From the NCBI GenBank assembly GCA_001598975.1, contig BBXU01001842.1, forward strand, positions 1-20,409: 20,409 bases of DNA, given 5' to 3'. The notes beneath the pieces are model-generated. The model searched no databases, was not told the DNA's origin, and was given only the letters and a program-made list of their open reading frames with translations. The translations under genes were made by a program, and so were the position numbers. Positions 1 to 10,500 of the stretch are shown here, piece by piece. Positions within the stretch are counted from its first letter, which is position 1, and every line of letters begins with the position of its first letter. The stretch is from Parachlorella kessleri (taxonomy: Eukaryota; Chlorophyta; Trebouxiophyceae; Chlorellales; Chlorellaceae).

Positions 1-38
1 GAGAGAGAGTGTGTGTGTGTGTGTTGGTGGGGGGGGGA
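1..38. repeat. Compound microsatellite (GA/GT/G-run)
   Basis: The window opens with a GA run, then a GT run of about eight units, then a G-rich tract. It is simple-sequence DNA at the window edge. If the run-off reading frame beside it is real, this tract would more likely lie in an intron than in an exon. Confidence 0.9.
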
Positions 39-271
39 GACACGTGCGTGCAAATCTGAACTGTAGTGACGATCGATGCCCAATCGTGGTGCTCTAGGAG
101 GCGCAATTTACGCCCCAGCACAGGCGCAGCCCACACCAGTTCAGTAGTCTTCACAGCGTACCACACCTGACCATGCTGCCGCCCGTCGCCCAAGAGTAGG
201 TCCAAGAAAGAGCCAGGATCACGATGCCCACAAATTACATAGTCCAAACCCGATATGATGGCACGCACCAT
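1..271 (-). CDS. Possible partial first exon, unknown product, runs off the left edge
   Basis: Read on the minus strand from an ATG at 271, one frame stays open for about 90 codons to the window edge. An in-frame TAG sits at 292-290, so 271 is the only obvious start. The translation begins MVRAIISGLDYVIC and continues with mixed composition through about position 60. It then enters the microsatellite and becomes Thr/His repeats, so a real exon would have to end earlier, for example at the CAG|GTGTGG near 163-168. I recognise no domain. The open frame could be chance, since about 90 stop-free codons is not rare across six frames. A same-strand gene starting after the RNase T2 poly(A) site would fit the layout. 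Confidence 0.2.
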   Translation of the reverse strand, partial: MVRAIISGLDYVICGHRDPGSFLDLLLGDGRQHGQVWYAVKTTELVWAAPVLGRKLRLLEHHDWASIVTTVQICTHVSPPPTNTHTHTLS

Positions 272-678
272 GCTGTCCAGATGGGGAGCCTACCCAAAGC
301 ATATCGGATGAGCCCATACCGAAGCAGTTTCAGTAGTATGCTGACTGACGCAACCAGACTGACTAGGTACCAACTGAGGCTTTGAAGCAGGTATATTTAT
401 CCAAGATATAATAACCAAACAGAATACAGCCATATGGACGCCAGGCCAGCACGAGCAACCCAACAGATTCACTATAAAGCAGCACCGTTAGAAGAGCGGT
501 TTCAAGGAAAGAAGGAACAGTTGTGCAGCGACAAGTCAATTGCAGCCGTATTTTTCGTCACACATACTGTACAGGGCTTCTCACAGGATTTACAAGCCAT
601 GCCAGAAAACAAAGGCTCACTTTAAAAAGTTTACTGGGAGAGTCACACACCTGCCGCAGAGGTAGGGGAAGGGTCACG
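272..678. other. 3' flank of the RNase T2 gene; no gene recognised
   Basis: This stretch follows the RNase T2 stop codon on the minus strand. It holds a TGTAA motif on the minus strand at 594-590 and another at 239-235. A short hydrophobic minus-strand frame (472-290) is present, but it has no splice partners and no family resemblance. I see no other structure. Confidence 0.5.
590..594 (-). terminator. Candidate TGTAA polyadenylation signal for RNase T2
   Basis: TGTAA is the usual poly(A) signal in chlorophyte algae. This copy lies about 85 nt downstream of the RNase T2 stop, a plausible 3' UTR length. It is a five-base motif, so chance occurrence is easy. Confidence 0.4.
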
Positions 679-2167
679 TTAATGCCTGAAGACCAGCACC
701 AACAATGCTAGGAAGGTCACGACCGCCGCGACTGCCACCCCCGCGCCTGCTATCCGGACCAGGTCCGCCATTTTGGTGGAGCGCCCCAGGTGGGGGAAGA
801 ACTTGCTGCATGTGGCCGGTACCTGCAATTGTGCGGGAGTGGATAGCCTATCAGGCCCTTAGAAAATAGCCGCGGAGGGCACACATGCGCCAACTTGGAG
901 CTATGAGGCACCTGGCTGGCACTACATCCACACAGCCACTTGGAATACAGCCTCAATACAGACAGACCGCTGAGAATGTGCCGGACAGCGTGACGGATCC
1001 CTTACCGGCTGCCCCTCCGGCAACTTCACTGTTGCCCCACAAGTGGAAAACACATGTGGTGGGCAGGGGATGGGCTGCAAGTCCAGAGAGATGCACATCC
1101 ACAGCTCCACTAGCGTTGACCTGGCCTCGCACTTGAGTACGGGGGAGGCGCCATAGCTGGCAGAGACAGCGTGGAGCAGGTCGACGGCGGCGTAGGAATG
1201 CGTGTCCGAGGGGGTCACGTCATGTGCTGACAGGGCCACCTGCAATGCCAGACTCGGTAAGCTTGCACAGCTCGCTTACAAGATCCTTCAACACCCAGGA
1301 ACCAATGTGCAGAACCCCTGATGCCTTCGTAGGCTCAGGCGCAGGCCTGTGACCATTGATATATGTGCCAGCCATGCAGCTCTCCCGCAAGCACGTGACT
1401 TGAGGATAGCGCTGACGTGTTGTGCAAGCAGGCCTGGCCAGCAGCACCCAGCGCGCCCACTCACATCCAGGTCATACTTCTCATCCAGCTCGAGCACTGT
1501 TTTGAAGAAGCTTGGCCGGTTGCCCAGCACTGGCTGAGCACACGTACCGTGCTTGACTGCAGCAACAAGAGCGTTGCAGGTGAGCAAGGGATAGGGAGCT
1601 CACCATGACGGTGCCCGGAGGGCTGTGGAATGTACTGCAACTAAGCAGCCTGATGGCCACTCTGCGCCCCCCTGCTGATATGGAGCAACGCCCACAAGCT
1701 GGTGAGACGGGTGCGCCAGCCAGCAGCAGTGTCTCTTGCAACGCACCCCATTCATGCTCCCAGAAGGCTGCGTTGGCACCCATGAAGCTCTCCCACTTGC
1801 AGCGCATCTCAGCACTGTCGGGCGGCAGAGGCCCAGTTGCGTTAGCCGTCTTGCAGAACTGTGGGTAGCCGCCATTTTCAAACTCAGGCCAGAGGCCGTG
1901 CAGGGTGAATGCGGAGCTGCAGTAGGAAGACATCATGCTTTAGCTGCTGGCTTTGGCACCCTGCAGAGCCCCTGGTTGCCAAGGACCCCGGGCAGGCATC
2001 AGGTGTGCATATACGTACACTGGGGGCACGGTACACCCGGCTGTCTTGCAGTAACCTGGACTGTAGCTCCTGACTAGTAAAAACAGGTCGAAAGGGGCCT
2101 CCTGATTTACCCCAGCCGCAAGCCCTGGCAGGATGCCAAGCAGGAGAAGCGCCTGCTTGGGCATCAT
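679..2167 (-). CDS. RNase T2 family ribonuclease with C-terminal membrane anchor
   Basis: This is a secretory acid endoribonuclease that cleaves RNA through 2',3'-cyclic phosphates. Exons (minus): 2167-2019, 1916-1747, 1556-1465, 1239-1006, 822-679, giving 262 aa; all phases agree. The first in-frame ATG (2167) opens a signal peptide (about residues 1-19). CAS I is FTLHGLWPE with catalytic His56. CAS II is FWEHEWVKHGTC, carrying His104, Glu105, Lys108 and His109; the Val codon is built across intron 2. Exon 4 supplies the C-terminal half with its conserved Cys residues. The last exon ends in a hydrophobic helix (about residues 237-260) followed by Phe-Arg-His. This predicts a single-pass type I protein rather than the usual soluble enzyme, with the catalytic domain in the lumen or outside the cell. 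The gene is divergent from the CCDC6-like gene. The family call is very secure; the final exon is slightly less so. Confidence 0.93.
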
Positions 2168-2454
2168 GAGGCCGACAGCCGCCAAAGTAGCTTCACGGTA
2201 ATCGACTTTTTGACATTATGCCAGAGAAGTGCACGTTCAAAGCCTCCAGCCAGATTCCGATACCATCAGAATCAAGTGCTGACTGTGCCGAGGCTTATTG
2301 ACTCTTGGGCCCCAGTCGTGGTTTGCTCTGCTACTTTAGAGACTGGCATTGAAGCCTCGAGCATTCACATCGTGAGTCCCCATGATGAGATGATTTCTTT
2401 CGCATTGGCGCGTTCGTCTGCTTTCTAAGGAGACTAGCACATCAGTTGTTTGAT
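2168..2454. promoter_or_regulatory. Divergent promoter region between RNase T2 and the CCDC6-like gene
   Basis: Only 287 bp separate the two start codons, which face away from each other. Both promoters and both 5' UTRs must therefore fit here, unless upstream non-coding exons exist. I see no convincing TATA box. The region is AT-richer than the flanking exons. Sharing of regulatory elements is inferred from spacing alone. Confidence 0.5.
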
Positions 2455-5400
2455 ATGATGGAGCTGGAGAGCCTCGGCAAGGAGGAGCTGGTGGCGCGCT
2501 GCCGGTCGCTGCAAGACCAGGTGCTCTTGGCAGCTCCTGCTTGTGGCATGTGTCGTTGGAGGAGTCACGGGAGATTGCTGGGTAACGATGCTGCCGGCTC
2601 GCCAGCAAGTTCAGTGTCCATCGTCACGAACAAGGGAGCTAGCTGGGGCCACGGGCTCACTTGGTCCTTCCAAACCGGCTGCAAAGGATGGCTTTTGGTG
2701 CAGCTTGCTCTGGAGCGTAGGAGAACAGCACAGCTGGCAGACGAAGTCAAGCGCACCAAGGAGCAGAGCCTAGCAGTGGCAAGTCGTTCTCTGTGTTTCT
2801 CGTATGGCACCGCTGTGGTGGTGCTGTCCCTCACATGGTGTGTCACTGGTAGAAGCCTGCTGAGGTTGGATGGTTGGGGCTGATGAAGTTGTGTTTCTGC
2901 GGTGCAGCAAAAGCAAGTAGAGCAGGAGGAAGGTAGGTCCATGGACAGTCATGGTGATACAGGCTGTGAGCAATGAGCACTGGCTATACCCCTACATGCA
3001 TAGTCCTTCTAGTGTGCCATCTCAAACTTGAGCTTGACGTAAGATAGTGCTGATGGTATCACTACCCTTTGGAATTTCAAGTGCAGAATTCATCACAAAC
3101 AAGCTTCTGCAGAGGCTTAGTGAGCTCAAGAAGGTGTGTAGGGCTATAGCTTGGGTTGCAGAGCAGGGCAGGAGCAGGGAGGTGTACCCTACTCACAAAG
3201 CAAGTGCGAGTGCACGGGTTCTGCTTGTGCAGCGTACAGGTTGTGTTTGGCATATGCCTGTCTCTAAGTCGTGGTACCAATCTACTTCCGCAGGAGAAGC
3301 AGACATTAGCTAGTGAGGTGGAGGCAGCAGAAGACTACCTAGTCAACAACTTGCAGGTATTTCATGGGGCTGGGGTCGCCGCTTGTGGTGTCAGGCGGGT
3401 CCTGAAGTGTAGCAACTGTCAGCGCCAGGGAGCCATCTTGTGCTGCTTGCATCCTAGCCTCCCGTACCAAGGGGTGTCAGCTGTGGAGTTGCCTGCAGCA
3501 TTAGAAAGACCCCCCTTCCCTGGGATCTTCCGCCCAACAGGGCTGCCGCCAACTGTATGAATTCTCCTCCTTGCAGCGCCGGCTAACACAGATAACCAAG
3601 GAGAAGTCGGACATCGAGGCCAAGTTGGAGATAGAGCAGGGTCAGTGTGGAGGAGCGTACGGCCGGACGCAGGGGCAGTGTATACTGAGGGATGGGGCAT
3701 AGTTTGATTGCCAGTCTGTAAGACTGGAGCACACTGGCACCCGCTGCTGTCAGGACATGTGATTGACCTTATGTAGTTCCATGGGGAGGGAGACTGGGGA
3801 AGGGTGCCAGGGTGAGCATCGCGGCGGGAAGAGTGGTGCTGTTCTGTGTTATGTGTTACTTGATGTGGCTGAGGCGGGGACCACAATGTCTGTAAGTTTG
3901 AACCAACGTACGAGCTTATGAGCAGGGCGCGTGTGTGTGCAGAGTACATCACCAACACGCTCCTGCGGAAGATGAGGGAGCTGGAGGGGGAGAAGAGCAA
4001 GCTGCAGCGGGAAAAGGTGCCTGCCAGTACCCTGTGGTTGTTGATGCAGTAGGAAGCAATCAGCCTACATGGCCGGTGCTCGGAAGTGAGTGGGTGGCAT
4101 GCGCAGTGGCGCCCGCCTCGCTGCCTGGAGCTGGCCTATCTTCCCTCCTGCCTGTGAGGAAGAACCAGGCGGGGGGGCCGGCAGTCCTCCCCTGGCTTGC
4201 TAGGACCGGCTGGTCAGGCCAGCCACAGGCTCTAGTCGCTGTTCCAGTGATTCCCTCTGGCGCTTGTCATGGTTCGGTTGGACCTTTGTGGGTCCGAGGG
4301 GCACTGCACACCTTCGTTCAAGCCACCTGCAGTGCCAGGTGCAGCCCCAGTGGCCATGCTGCGTGTGCTGGGCTGCAGGCGGACCTAGAGAACACGCTGG
4401 AGGCGGAGCAGGAGTACATTTCGCGCAAGCTCTGCAAGCAGGTAAGCTCGGTCCCAGCCGCAGCTGCGCCTTTGGGGTATGCTGCCTGCCCCTCTTGTAT
4501 TTGGCAGTGTCAACCAGTGAGGTACAAGCAGCACATGTACGAATCACAGGTAGGATTGAGCAACGTTGAGCCTGATAGCCAAGGCTGGCCCAGCTGCAGC
4601 CGGTAAGGACTGCTGTGGCTCACCCCTGCCCTAACCCCCACGCACCCACCTGCCCATACAAGAAAAGTGTGAAAATCTTGAAGTGCACGTCAGCTTAATA
4701 TTCAACAAACAAACACACGCACACGCCCCGAACCTCCTGGCCCTTACTACACCGGCGCCCTTGCCATGCCACGCCACCGTGCTGCGCTGCGCTGTGTGTG
4801 TGCAGGTGGAGCAGCTGGGGTCCGAGAAGGCGGCCCTGCAGCGCGAGAAGAGCGAGCTGCAGCGGCAGGTGGGCAGCCTGGCTGGCAGCGTGGACCGGCT
4901 GGCCAAGGAGAAGGTGGAGCTGGAGACCCAGGTGGGGGCGGGCGGGAGAGGAAGGATCAGGGGTGGTAGGAGGCCGTCTGGGATGAGTTGGATGGCGTTA
5001 GGGGTTTGTTGGGGTCAACAGGAGGCCGGGGTGCTAAGGAGGTGGTTGGTGGGTGAATTGGGGTGGGTGGCTGGGTGGGCGTCCGGGGGGGAGGTGGAAG
5101 GGGGGGGTACTCGGCTGTGCTTGTTTGGTGCAGACCACTACCAGTGTGTGGGGCAGATGGTGCTCTAGTATGTCTTGCTCACGGCGGTGTGGGATGAGCG
5201 TCACCTGGGGTCGCTGCCTCAGCACAGCAAGTGTGGATGGAACCCTGGGCTTGCTTGTATGCTCATTCCACCGTGGGTGTCCCCCAAAGCTCGTGTCCTC
5301 CCTTGTGCAGTTTGAGATGGAGGAGGAGTCCATTGTGAACCGGCTGCAGCGGCAGCTGCAAGCGGTGACCAGCGCATACCGCGCGCTGGAGTCGCGCTGC

Positions 5401-6187
5401 GAGGCGGCCGGCATGTCGCCGCGGGCGGACGCGGGGCCGCACATAGACACCACCACGGAGTGAGTCGCTGCGAGCTGGGTGGGGTGGGGGAGGGGGGCAG
5501 GAGTATGGTCGCTGTCATGTTGGAGTGGGGGCGTGGCAACTCCTTGGCTGGCCTGGGGGCGGCGTATCCAGGGGGACTGCGCAATCGTGTAGCGGAGCAG
5601 GGATTGGCAGGCCACCTGGTGCGGGTGGAAGCACGAAGGTGAGTGCGCTGCACATCAGCTGGACTTTCTCATGAGCATGAGGAAGAAATGGTGGGCTTGT
5701 GGGAGGGAGGGAGCCCTCCAGATGCAGGTATCTACAGGGACCTCTCTGGCTTGCAGAGGCTGCACCCTGGCAGGCACAGTGGCTCTGGCTCCGATGCTCA
5801 CCGCCCTTGCGCAGCACTCACCCCCACATCCCCGCCCCCACGCCTCGCAGGTGGGTCTATGGCCGCTCCCCCAGCCGCGGCAGCGACCGCCTGATGAGCG
5901 CCCAGCGGGCGCGCTCGCGCAGCGTCAGCAGCAGCGGCTCCCTCGCCGAGCAGCCCAGCGGCGGCAGCCTGGGCGGCAGCTACCTGCGAGACTCGCTGGG
6001 GGGGCCGCCCGACCTGCGGCGCCGCTCGTCCTCGGCGGCGAGTTCTCACCGCATGTCCACGCCCGCGCCGTCGGTGGGTGGCGGCCAGTCATCGTCGGTG
6101 CCGGCGTCACCGCAGTCGGCTGGGGCCGCGCCAGCGGGGGCAGCACTGGCGCAGCACCTGGCCAACCACGCTATGCTCAGCAGCTAG
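2455..6187 (+). CDS. Coiled-coil protein of the CCDC6 (DUF2046) family
   Basis: This is a long heptad-repeat coiled coil, probably a structural or scaffold protein; its role in algae is unknown. Exons: 2455-2520, 2704-2775, 2908-2932, 3087-3133, 3294-3356, 3577-3640, 3943-4016, 4379-4441, 4806-4931, 5311-5459, 5851-6187, giving 361 aa with every phase consistent. The family signature recurs as EEEFITNKLL, EDYLVNNL, EYITNTLLRK, EQEYISRKL and ESIVNRL. The REKADLENTLEAEQE block resembles animal CCDC6. Residues 1-240 are coiled coil. Residues from about 250 onward are Ser/Arg/Gly/Ala-rich and likely disordered, with RSxS-type sites that could be phosphorylated. The exon 2 donor (GTGGCA) is weak but is the only one that keeps phase. 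Exon 10 ends two bases into a Glu codon; an in-frame TGA directly follows if intron 10 is retained. The family call is secure; the exact ends of exon 2 are less so. Confidence 0.88.
5050..5107 (+). repeat. G-rich tract, potential G-quadruplex, in intron 9 of the CCDC6-like gene
   Basis: On the transcribed-sense strand, G runs lie at 5060-5063, 5065-5067, 5073-5075, 5077-5079, 5085-5091 and 5100-5107 with short loops. Four or more runs of three or more G fit the canonical G-quadruplex pattern. The tract lies within intron 9 (4932-5310), so it would be present in the pre-mRNA. Confidence 0.75.
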
Positions 6188-6358
6188 CTAGCTAGCTGCC
6201 TGACCTGACCTAACGGTAAGGGACAGCTGGCAGCAATCAGCATGACCAGCTTGCTCGGTGGCAGGAGGCTGAGTAAGGAAGCTGCGCAAGGCCAAGGACA
6301 GCGGTGCTGGGCTTGCTCTGTTGCCCTACCATCAGCCCCGGCCAGCTTGGAGGTAGGA

Positions 6359-6363
6359 TGTAA
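6359..6363 (+). terminator. Candidate TGTAA polyadenylation signal for the CCDC6-like gene
   Basis: The motif lies about 170 nt past the stop codon and is the only TGTAA I noticed on the plus strand in the first kilobase of the 3' flank. Confidence 0.4.
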
Positions 6364-7053
6364 AGCTGCAGGATGGCAACTGTTTGGCGCTGGTGTTGAG
6401 GTTTTTGGTGTCAAGGCAAAGGTTCCAGCTGTTCTTTGTGGTGTCATAGGCCGAGCAGCACACACACAGATGTTGTTGTTTCACAGATGCGTGGTAGTTA
6501 CTCATTGTCCGTCCTTCTGTCGGCAAGTCAGGGTGGCAGGCAGATAATAACTTGGCACTTGCTGACTAGGTAGCAATGCGAATCGCGCTTTGTTGTGGCC
6601 TTGGTTCACCCTGGTGTTTGGTGCTATGGCTGCCCAGACTGCCTTGCCTGTGCAGCTTGGCAGAGTGGCGGCTCTTTTGGACGTGCATGGAATGGGATGG
6701 AGTAGGGTTTTATTGTGCTGGAGGCTATACGGCAGGCTGGCACTGGCCTTGAGTGTGGGTTGATGCTTCTCGCTTCTGGTCGTGCACGAGACATGCTGTC
6801 CTTGGCAGCGTGCAGACGGATTAGAGTGTGCATCTTGGCACTCGCAATTTTGAGGTGTCGCAAAGCGGTGCATCTGTTCTGCTGCCCGGATTTGCTTTGG
6901 TGAAGGCTGAAGTATGTGCCATTTGCTGGTAGTGACCAGCATTGTGCTCCGGTGCTGGCAATTGCTGTGAGCTTACTATCATTGCTGGAGAAAACAGCTG
7001 AAGTAGTCCTGAGTTGCTGAACATGTTGAAAACATAGGGGCACAGGGCGGTAT

Positions 7054-7058
7054 TTACA
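7054..7058 (-). terminator. Candidate TGTAA polyadenylation signal for the PhoD gene
   Basis: The minus-strand TGTAA lies about 540 nt beyond the PhoD stop. That makes a long but not unusual algal 3' UTR. I saw no closer copy. Confidence 0.3.
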
Positions 7059-7593
7059 GATGACGCGCGAGAGTTCAGTCAGTTGGTGGCCTTTGATGCA
7101 TGCACCACCCACGGCTTTCGACCCAGACAAGTGCACTTATGCTGAGCAGCTACATCTACCCTGTCACCTCTTTGGAAGGCTTGGCACTACGCAAGCCTTC
7201 TGCCCAGGCAGGAAAACTGTGAAATTCTAGGGTAACGTAAGCATGCACATGCCAAGAACGGGGAACCTTTATTTTTTGTGCAACCAAGCCTACCATATAC
7301 AAGCTCGATCCTCACGATTGAGCTGCTGGAGCCTAACCTGCCTAAGTGGCAAATGCCCTGGAAAATCTGGGGTGAGCAACCAGGCAAAGCAGTTTTGTTC
7401 TTTTGTGTTCCCCCCAGCACCCCTGCCCACTTCCTTCACTGAGCCGCAACCAGACCTTCCAGCACTCTGCTAATCAGTGCACTGCATGCCGACACAGCAG
7501 CCCAGCTAAGCAACCCCTGCCACAAGCCTGCTGTATGCCACGCAGAGCTTAAGCAACCTCCTGCTGCTGCGTCCCGCGTCGGCTGCCTGCCGC

Positions 7594-10500
7594 TCAGCCG
7601 AACCAGCCAGACACGGTGCTCCGTGCACAGTCAAAGACGCCGCTGCAGTCTTCCTGGCCGGAGTCGCCCTGGGGGTTGGAGAAGGTGACAGCAATGAACG
7701 GCGGGGTGCTGTCGCTCGCCCCGCAGTTGGACACGGAGGTGCCCTGGAAAGCCGGGGTTGTCAGGGTGGCTCCCTGCAGCACAAAGGTGTAGGTAAACAC
7801 GCCACTCCCGGCGCTCAGGGTATCCAGTGTTGGGGCAGTACACTGCCCGAGCGGGGCCCTCCAGCCCACTGCATGTAGTCTACTTCGCAGGAAGTAGGAC
7901 AGCGCAAGGACATCCGGTAGCAGGGTGCTTGTGGCTACGGGCCCAGCATGCAACTCCCTAAGCGTGGCACAGTCCCATCTCTTGCCGGATGAGGAAGTCG
8001 TCCGTCTTGAGCGGCCAGTGAGCAGACCTCAATGCTTGCCGAGACTGGCTACAGGCTACACCTAGGTTTCTAGTACTGCGCAAGCCGCTGCTGTACCTGT
8101 GGCAAGCGGTCCTGGGAGCTATAAAAGGTGAATAGTATATCATCGGCAGGCGTACATGTCGAGTTCTGGAGCCCCTTGTCCATCTGCCCAGCCACCACCT
8201 ACAAGTGTGGAAGCCACAGGAGCTTAGAAGCTGCATGGGAGAATTAGGGCCTTCACTCCAATTGTTGCATGATGCAGCAGCGTTGTGCCGCCTGGTAGGA
8301 CAGCAGAGTCGGATGGTGGTTCTGCTCACCGTGAGCGACTTCTGGCAGTCCGGCTTGTAGCTAGACTCCTCAATGGTCGTTACGAAATAGTAGTCACCCT
8401 GCAAAGGTTGCGTGGAGATGAGTCAGATCTGAAGGGAGATGGGGGGCAGGCCACTGCTGCACAGTTGCCACCGACGCAGTAGGGAGTGGGTAGCCCACCG
8501 ATGGCAACCCCTTCAGTTCCACCACTTTTTGACATATTGCTCCCAATATATTGCTGAAACTCCTTGCGCTCCTGAGAGCATCTGCCTTCACTGCAGGCAA
8601 CCGTCCCCAGCCCCTGGCACCGCTCATTCTGCCCAAGCCAAGCTGTTACCTTCATCTCGTCCTTGGTGGTGGTCAGGATGATGGCCCCGCGATCCTTCAG
8701 GTTGGCATACACCTGCAACTCCACAAGCAGTGACTGGCCTGCTGTTCCCACCCTGCCAAGTACCTCTGCTAAGCACGCACAGCAGTCGCCGCTTCACACC
8801 CTTAATTGTGCAAGGACAGCTACCTGGCTTCCAGTAAGAGGCTGCACGAGGCTTACCAGCTCGGGGTTGGATAAGAAGAGGCCCCTGGACATCAGCCCCA
8901 GCACGTCACCAACTTTGATGACCTCTGCGTCAGGGAGGGCACAGCTCTTCGGTGAAAGAGTGGTGGCTGTTTGGCTGGCCGCACCCACGGCTGGCAACAG
9001 CAGCAGCTCAGCATGCACAACACGTGGGAGCCGCACGATGGCAAACGCACTGTCTAGTACCGTGTGTCTGGAGGTGACTCACCTACGTACGACTCCGTGC
9101 CCGGGGCTGTCACACTTGCAGCTGCAGCAGAGCACAAGGGGCAGCCCCATCACCACGCGTGCATGCGCCGTAAAGAGCTGCCTGGACTTCCTGGGTACTC
9201 CTCTTGACATGTTTAGTACTTTCAGGCAGGGCCCATTGATCAAGGTCCGGGCGCCTGCCAAGTCCGTACTGTGGGGAAGGCTGGCATATGGTTTCCATGA
9301 GTATCAGCAATACATACCCCAGACGCCAACAAAACCCAGGTGTACCAGGCTTGGGTCAACATAATGAACTCGTCAAGCGCAGCACCGCTCGCAGCCATAC
9401 TTCCTGCAGCTTAAGTTCAGGGCTTGGGACTCACTTGCAAACTCCACGCCCAGTATGGGGCCCTGGTCTGACACAGTCGCGTTGGGGGTGTAGCGTATCA
9501 TGTCGCTGTACAGGTTGGAGGCCCAGGCATTGTGGCTGTCGCCCGTCACAACCACAGCGTGGTTGGTGCTGTTAGCAAAGATCTTCAGAAGCTCCTCTCG
9601 CTCATACTGCAGCCCAACATACAACCGCAACACATGGGGCCACAGCTCAAGAACTGCGCCTCAGAGAATTGATGGGGGGAGATGCCAGTTGGCACTCTGC
9701 ACGACTGGAGGACCGCAGTGATGACTTAGGCGCACCTTCCCCCACCCCGTTACAGGCTCGGCCACTTGACACACATCATTAAAGACAATACCCGCCAAAT
9801 TGCGGCATCAAACAACATTACCCTGCGGCCTGGTTATTGCAGGCCAGGCCAGGCCCAGCCGGCGATGTGTGCACCAGCCGGCCTTGCCTCGCCCTGCCTC
9901 ACCTCGTAGCCATCCCAAGAGTCGGTGAACATGGTGTCGTGGTACTTGCCGGTGCCGATGAGGGCGCGGGCGCTGCCGCCAAACTTGAGCTGCTCTGTGG
10001 CCAGGTTGCCCGTGGCAAAGTTGAGGAAGCCGTCCAGGACGTAGTTCACCAGCCGCCTGTAGCAGAAGCAGGCAGTACACTAGTAGTCATGATGGTTGTA
10101 TGATTTCAGCTACACAGAAAGCCATACCGTGCACCGAGCGAGGCCTCTGCCCTTGTTGCCGGCAGTGGCTATGAGAAGCAAACAAAGGCCAGACCACCTT
10201 TCAAAAACAGTCATTCCGTCCACCCAGCAAGCATGAAACGCACCCATATCTCTCATCGATGGCTGTCTCAATGTCCGGTGTACGCCGGGGGGAGAAGATG
10301 GTGGGCGTGCAGAAGATCTGCAGCCAATGCAGAGCAGACACTGGCCACATCCAGCATGTCCTACGCACGCTCAGCAGCAGCTATGAACCAGGAAGCCCCA
10401 GGTATGTCCTGGGCTTAATAGGGTATTGTAAGGAAGCCGAGGGCAGACAAGTTCTCTGCCAGCACCACGAGCCCGGAGCCCAATAACCGGGGCAGGACCC

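Larger units (their letters stand above)
6188..7593. other. Convergent 3' flanks of the CCDC6-like and PhoD genes; no gene recognised
   Basis: About 1.4 kb lies between two converging stop codons. Open frames here (for example minus 7136-6624, about 170 codons) lack family motifs, spliceable neighbours and coding-like composition. I treat the stretch as 3' UTRs plus spacer. TGTAA motifs facing each way at 6359 and 7058 would leave about 700 bp of true spacer. Confidence 0.6.

Noticed and set aside
1220..1447. Minus-strand frame with VLKDLVSELCKLTESG that looks like an RNase T2 helix
   Set aside because: It lies inside intron 3. Joining the exon ending KYDLD directly to VALSAHDVTPSDT keeps phase 0 and restores the family pattern.
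3935..4606. Long plus-strand open frame of about 223 codons
   Set aside because: It overlaps exons 7 and 8 of the coiled-coil gene in another frame and has no family features, so it is a shadow frame.
6182..6199. AGCT tandem repeat at the stop of the coiled-coil gene
   Set aside because: It is four short units of a palindromic tetramer. The TAG stop falls inside it by frame, and nothing suggests a regulatory role.
6624..7136. Minus-strand open frame of about 170 codons in the convergent spacer
   Set aside because: It has no motifs, signal peptide or spliceable partners. It lies where both 3' UTRs are expected.
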